Shown here: positions 58,952 through 64,000 of the stretch, piece by piece
Layout: every line of letters begins with the position of its first letter
Numbering within the stretch: the stretch's first letter is position 1
Origin: Anagrus nilaparvatae
Lineage: Eukaryota > Arthropoda > Insecta > Hymenoptera > Mymaridae
Direction of reading: 5' to 3'
Assembly (NCBI GenBank): GCA_022575985.1
Contig: JAKSXM010000007.1
Coordinates: 3,474,501 to 3,538,500 of the forward strand
Length of the DNA: 64,000 bases
Notes under the pieces: generated by a model
Told to the model about the DNA's origin: nothing
The model's database searches: none
Seen by the model: only the letters and a program-made list of their open reading frames with translations
Made by a program: the position numbers and the translations under genes

Positions 58952-60814
58952 TCAAACTTCAAAAACCATTTTTTTACAAGTCTGAACTTTAATTTTACGA
59001 ATCTTTACTTTCCTCTGACTTTTCAGAATTTCTTTCAGTTTCTTTATCCACTCTATCTTAGACAAGTAGTAAAACCAAAGTAATTCTAAAAATAATGCAA
59101 GCAGGGAAAGAATTATTCCCACTAACATTACAGCAAAAAGAACAATAGGCAAAGCGCTTTCTCCATCATCATCAAAATCATTATTCTCGATTCGCTTCTC
59201 AATTTTATTAGCGCGGTCGTAATCAGATCGCCACTTTAAATCCAGTCCGACTTCAGATATTCTCAAATGAATTTTAGCAAACTTACTTTTAAATGGAGAA
59301 TTCATTGGAAAATATAAAACATTTAACATTTCGTAAAAAACTAACTCACTTGCTTTATATTTTATTCCATCAAATTTCTGTTTACTTAAATTCATAAAAT
59401 TTTCAGCATAATCTTCTATAATAATCACAACTTTATTGATACCAAGAACATCTTCAAAAGAGATAGGTTTAGCAATTTCAGCAATCCTTAAAACTTTTCC
59501 TGTTAAAACTCTTTTTAAATAATATAAAAATATGGGATTTTCAGCAAATAAAACGGTAATATTTTTTTCAAGGATATCTTCGAAAGTTTCAACCACAGCT
59601 ACTTCTTTATTTTCGAATTTTATATTCGTTAAATCGGAAACAATTTCGGAAAGAAAATAAAAGGAGGCGACAAATAGAGTAAAGAACATCACTTTGGATT
59701 TTAAGTTACGACGAAAATTTATATCAACTCCAAATCCTAATAAAAAACTGTAAACCTTAAAAACTGACCATTCTTTGATAGAAAATTTCAAAAAGTAAAA
59801 AGACAAAAGAAACAAAATTATTACTCCACTGAAGAAAAGTGAGAATTTTAACAAATCCTTCATGAAGCTTACATCCTCTTCGTTAATTATCGGAACCATA
59901 AAAATAAATTTTTCTGTTTTCATAAAATAAGACTCAATTAAATTGTAATCAATAAGGCTATAAGTTGAAGCAATATGAGTTTGTAATTTATATTTTGCTA
60001 TCAACATATTAACTATGTCACCTTCCGTAGGAATAAATTGGACAGTTACATTAAGCGCTGCAATGAAATATTCCCAAGATTTTAACATCGATATCATTGA
60101 ATACATACTTTCATAGTGAGAATAATTTAGAGTATAATTCCTATAGTAATCTGGCCAAGCGCTTTTTAACACTCCAGTTCTCATGATATATCCAAGCATT
60201 TTATCGAATTTATTAGGAAAATATTTAATTATTGCATTGGTTTCATATTTTGCTACCGCAGTTGTGTCATGAAAAAAATTATGATTAAAAACTCTTAAAC
60301 TTTCTCGAGGTGCGCATTCTAAAATAACAAAATTAATGAAATTCCATTCATTTGCCAATGAAAAAATCTTTTGAATTAAATCAGATGAGTTTTGATAACG
60401 ATTTAGTATTAGAGCAATTTTAGTTTCCGTCAAGTAAAATAAAGGTTCTAATATTAATCTAAATGCATTATATAATTTCAAAAATAACTCATCCTTTTTG
60501 TCTTCCGATAAGACAATTAAATGCAACGGAGAACTAATATTTTTATGATAATCAACAACGCCTCGTTTCCATTTCATGAATGGTAGAGGTTGATTAAGAT
60601 TAACTGTAACAGTTGGAACTTGGCTGAGCAGATCCTCGTAAATCAGTTGATAGCTGCAGTGGTTTATCCTGGTGGTTGCATTCTTGAAATCAGAATATAA
60701 GGTCACTCGATCTGGCTTCAGTTCGTCTAGAATCTGGCTTGTTATGATTTTAATGGGACTTGATTGAATAACTCCCAAAAGTTGTAAAATGCAAGTTAGA
60801 CGGATTATCCTCAT
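58952..60814 (-). CDS. Divergent ionotropic receptor (IR), copy B
   Basis: Intronless and 620 residues when started at the ATG at 60814; the open frame runs 18 bases further upstream only through a GTG codon, and copy A starts at the equivalent ATG. Architecture as in copy A: signal peptide, extracellular ligand-binding region, TM1 about 325-345, TM2 about 375-392, second lobe, TM3 about 552-580, basic tail. The ends of the protein are near-identical to A, but clusters of replacements lie in the extracellular regions (for example around 107-120, 230-250, 290-310 and 430-500). Many codon differences in the stretches I compared change the amino acid. The frame is intact, so both copies appear functional. 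Confidence 0.85.
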   Translation of the reverse strand: MRIIRLTCILQLLGVIQSSPIKIITSQILDELKPDRVTLYSDFKNATTRINHCSYQLIYEDLLSQVPTVTVNLNQPLPFMKWKRGVVDYHKNISSPLHLIVLSEDKKDELFLKLYNAFRLILEPLFYLTETKIALILNRYQNSSDLIQKIFSLANEWNFINFVILECAPRESLRVFNHNFFHDTTAVAKYETNAIIKYFPNKFDKMLGYIMRTGVLKSAWPDYYRNYTLNYSHYESMYSMISMLKSWEYFIAALNVTVQFIPTEGDIVNMLIAKYKLQTHIASTYSLIDYNLIESYFMKTEKFIFMVPIINEEDVSFMKDLLKFSLFFSGVIILFLLSFYFLKFSIKEWSVFKVYSFLLGFGVDINFRRNLKSKVMFFTLFVASFYFLSEIVSDLTNIKFENKEVAVVETFEDILEKNITVLFAENPIFLYYLKRVLTGKVLRIAEIAKPISFEDVLGINKVVIIIEDYAENFMNLSKQKFDGIKYKASELVFYEMLNVLYFPMNSPFKSKFAKIHLRISEVGLDLKWRSDYDRANKIEKRIENNDFDDDGESALPIVLFAVMLVGIILSLLALFLELLWFYYLSKIEWIKKLKEILKSQRKVKIRKIKVQTCKKMVFEV

Positions 60815-61995
60815 TATTTGAACGATCTGCACAAAAAAGAGAACAAAATTTTTAAAAAATCAACCATACAAGAATGTATATATTTCTTTGATATTTATCA
60901 TAAATTTAGTAATAAAAAAATTATCTACATGGACCAAAAGTACATTTATTTTTATCTATGCTTTAGAGGTCTGAGCTCTCGTTTTTAGATAAAATAACTT
61001 GCTCATTTTCAAAATATTTTTTTTGTGATTAAGTTTTTATATAAAAAAATTGTACGAATCATTTTCATCTTATATTATTATTATTAGAATTTATTAGGCG
61101 CAGGCGTGGCCAATTAAATTTTAGTGTTAATAATATATACATAATTATCAACTATAACTTATTTTTATAAATTATTATAGATTTTGAAAACGCTGCTTAT
61201 GAGGAATTGAAACGTTAATAGACAACATTTATTACTCAAAAAAAAAGTCATCAGGTTTTTTCATTAGATTACATTTTTTTGAATTTTGTATTTATTTTTC
61301 TAATATTCATGAATTAAACAAATTTATTTTAAATGTTTTATTTACAAGGGGACTCAACTCACAATAAAACATTCTTATCCAGGTATTTACTATCGGAATA
61401 GTAAATTTCTCCTGAACAAAAATTATTTTAATCAACAGATTGCATTATTATGAAATATAAATTGTCTAGTGCCTAAAAAGCTGCTAAATAAAAGTAGCAG
61501 TTAATTTATTGTTTCTGAGTGATTTTATAATTGGATAATGAAATCTGGATATTAAATTTACTATCCTGATAGTAAATACATCAACAAGAATTTTTAGAGT
61601 GCAGAAAAAAAACCAAAGGACTAAAAAGTATAATTATCAGTTGATCTCATCAGATGCCCCCTGCTAATACTAAAGAGTCTTCTGACTCCACTAGTTTACA
61701 CATTAAATGATTAATATTTTTGGGATATATCTCGAAGAATGTTGCCACCTTGCAGTTGTACCAAAATGCGTCTCGTTGCAGCAGATTTTTTTTACAAAAA
61801 TTTTAAAAAAAAAATCAATTTTTAAATTATTGACCAAATAAAAATTTTTGATAAAAATAATAAACTATGTGGAACTAAAAAATTACGCACTGACCTTCTG
61901 TTTTCCAAAATATTTTAATTATGTCTTTTACTAGCCATTTTCAAAATAGAATAATTTTAAATTATCCTATTTTAGCTCATTTGGAAAAGATTCTT

Positions 61996-62410
61996 ACTTT
62001 AGGTAAGTTTCGCCATTCACTGGTCATTACTGTCATTGGCCATCCGTGTCAGTTTTCCGAATTCCGAGAACTGGAATTTTTGGAAACAGACACACAAAAA
62101 AATTTTGTAGAAAAATTCAATTCTGAATTTGTAAAATCAGAATACATCAAAGTATTAATTAAGATGAATGCCGAAATTTATTTTATAAAACTTAGTATTT
62201 TATGTGTATTTATGTTATTTTATAAATAATTATTTCTGATAATTTATCAAATCTGCATTGGTATTTAAGAATTTTGATGTTTCTGTTTTTCAACACTTCT
62301 AGTATTTATTATTCTGCATAAAAAAACTGTTATACGTGATTTTCGGGGTTCGGAAAACTGCCACGGATTGACAGCGAAAGTAATGACCAGTGAATGGCGC
62401 CCTAGGTAAG
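61996..62410. repeat. Inverted repeat within unit B
   Basis: Counterpart of 50784-51200: arms 61996-62074 and 62338-62410 with the same CCATTCACTGGTCATTAC and complementary GTAATGACCAGTGAATGG cores. The right arm and everything after it is almost unchanged from unit A. Confidence 0.6.
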
Positions 62411-63570
62411 ATTTCTAATTTAAAATATTTAAAAAAAGTTTATATTTGCGATTACTAACTTCCCAGAGAAGTCTTTGAAATGACCCGTAAAAAAACAATT
62501 TAAAAGTTTTAATTTTTGCAACTTGGTAATTTTAGGCTTAAAATAATTAATACAGTGAATAAATTAATGATAAAAAATTGTGCTTTACGGAGATTGAAAA
62601 ATTGGAGAAATGAGAAGTAAAAATCAAATGATACTTGCCTGTTGTAGAAGAAAATTTTACAAATATTTAGATATAGAAAAATTAAACTTTTCTTTTCCGC
62701 CAAGTGTATTCACAATATTCAAGCATTTGCTAGTATTTAATAAATCACTGAAAAACTTTCAAGCACATCTGAACAAAACTGGTAACTAATTCGTTTTTTA
62801 TTTTAAAATATTGTACTTGTCCTAATGAAAGTGAGTAAGAATTAACGTTGCTTTGACCACGAACTTCAACAACACAAATTAAACGATGAATATTTATTGT
62901 AAAAAAAAGAAAATTATTCTTTGAATCATGAAAACACGGAATAGTAAAAAAAATGTAGAAAAAAAAATATTTATAATTAACAATTGACCTTTTGCCATTT
63001 TACATTTAGTTGTAAAAAACAATAATTTGAAATAAAAAGGGCACGTGTGCCCATGACTTTTATAGTTAATCATTTTTCACTTTAAAAATAAAAATAATAT
63101 TTATAGTTAAAAGTTAATTTCATTTATTTGAAAAAATTAACAATTTTAAATATAAAAAATAAAATGAGCAATTCAGCATTACAATTTTAGCAGAAATTTG
63201 AAAATTGGTCATTTTGGGCCTAAAATGGACATTTGCTTTATTAACTACTATGGCGATGAGAGCGATTTGCGGCGAATAATAGGTAGTACTTATACAAAAA
63301 AATTAGACCAAACGTAAGTATTTTGGTCAAAATGTAATATGACAGCGTTATTTGGCGTTAAATATTTCGTGTTTCACACCAATTTTTGGTGTTAACCAGC
63401 CACTTGAGGGCTACCCTGGGTTTGTTCGACCCCTAAAACGTTCTCAAATGAGCTGAAAATTGGCATGGAGTCATTTTATAGCCTAAACCTTAACATACTT
63501 CAGGAAGAGCATTTTTTGAGCACTTTTTTGTGAATCAACCTAATTTATATAGATTTCTTGTACTTGAATA

Positions 63571-63969
63571 CACTGTAAAAAGTAACTTTCTCATATTAAC
63601 GAAAAAATTAGAAGATTTTCGAAAAATTAGTAAATTTTCGAAAAAAAATCGTAAATTTACTAAATTTAGTATATTAACTAAAAATTAGAGTATTCTCGAT
63701 TTTTTTTTGTGAATTCGCAAGAAAAATTGATAATTAACAATTTTTTTTAGAAAATTTACAAGTAAATTTCCGAAAAATAAATGTGAATTTACAACTTTTT
63801 TCGTAAAATCACAAAAAAAAATCGAGAATTCTCGAATTTTTCGATAATATACTAAATTTAGTAAATTTGCGATTTTTATCGAATATTTACAAAATTTTTT
63901 GAAAATTCACTAGATTTTCGAAAAAATTATATTTTTTTTGTAAATCTAAGAAAGTTATTTTTTACAGTG
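63571..63969. mobile_element. MITE in right arm of unit B
   Basis: Same element, same position and practically the same sequence as 52357-52755, so it was present before the units duplicated or was copied by conversion. Confidence 0.8.
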
Positions 63970-64000
63970 TAGGTACATAAGTCATTTTTAATATTTTTTG

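Larger units (their letters stand above)
57076..64000. repeat. IR-containing duplicated unit B (right end cut by window)
   Basis: Same order as unit A: left inverted edge (57076-57320), blocks matching 46180-47400, an IR gene on the minus strand, the hairpin 61996-62410 and the right edge with its MITE (63571-63969). It lacks the LINE fragment of A. It stops at ATATTTTTTG, where A continues into GATCC and the rest of the edge repeat. Confidence 0.85.

Noticed and set aside
51297..62703. Identical 64-codon minus-strand frames at 51297-51491 and 62509-62703
   Set aside because: Identity reflects the near-identical 3' portions of units A and B, not protein conservation. Composition is that of random AT-rich DNA and no splice partner is apparent.
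1..64000. CRISPR arrays, bacterial operons or an integrated virus
   Set aside because: Introns, GT-AG sites, insect gene families and eukaryotic transposons dominate. No direct-repeat spacer arrays, ribosome binding sites or viral gene sets were seen.

Overview
This window is a piece of a strongly AT-rich eukaryotic nuclear genome, and very probably an insect. Short spliced genes with GT-AG introns, caspases, a trypsin-like secreted protease, insect-type ionotropic receptors (IRs) and dense hairpin-type transposons all point there. The protein styles and the tandem accessory genes suggest a hymenopteran, most likely a parasitoid wasp. That is inference; nothing in the window fixes the species.

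Layout. 1-502: 3' end of a caspase gene cut by the window edge. 0.5-8.2 kb: intergenic DNA holding several palindromic elements, including one of 1 kb. 8.24-13.34 kb: a complete four-exon THAP-domain P-element-type transposase whose first intron carries a palindrome. 13.6-15.9 kb: a 2.3 kb palindrome sharing its core with that intronic one. 17.1-22.3 kb: a seven-exon gene with an unbroken 626-codon frame encoding a copia-type Gag domain, then a CARD, then a caspase; its large third intron holds a hairpin element and a nested pogo/Tigger-like element. Its 3' flank repeats the 3' flank of the first caspase gene. 24.75-26.86 kb: a secreted S1 protease on the minus strand with an intact catalytic triad but no recognisable zymogen activation site. 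26.9-39.3 kb: long AT-rich DNA with no gene I can support apart from a weak promoter/leader-exon candidate. 39.4-40.3 kb: a two-exon small secreted protein. 40.7-41.6 kb: another long palindrome. 45.6-52.8 kb and 57.1-64.0 kb: two copies of a roughly 7 kb unit, each with one intronless IR gene on the minus strand and bounded by inverted repeats; between them lies another inverted-repeat pair enclosing a possible small secreted peptide exon.

How it fits together. The region looks like a transposon-rich accessory neighbourhood in which host genes were duplicated (caspases, IRs), remodelled (Gag joined to CARD-caspase) or are evolving fast (protease, IRs). The most notable item is the Gag-CARD-caspase gene. 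The retroelement capsid module is spliced in frame to an initiator-type caspase, no pol is present, and the whole frame stays open over seven exons, as expected of a domesticated gene rather than a chance insertion.

Limits. Splice junctions were read by eye from GT/AG consensus and frame continuity, with no transcript data. Family assignments are from motif recognition, not database searches. Palindrome ends are accurate to within tens of bases.
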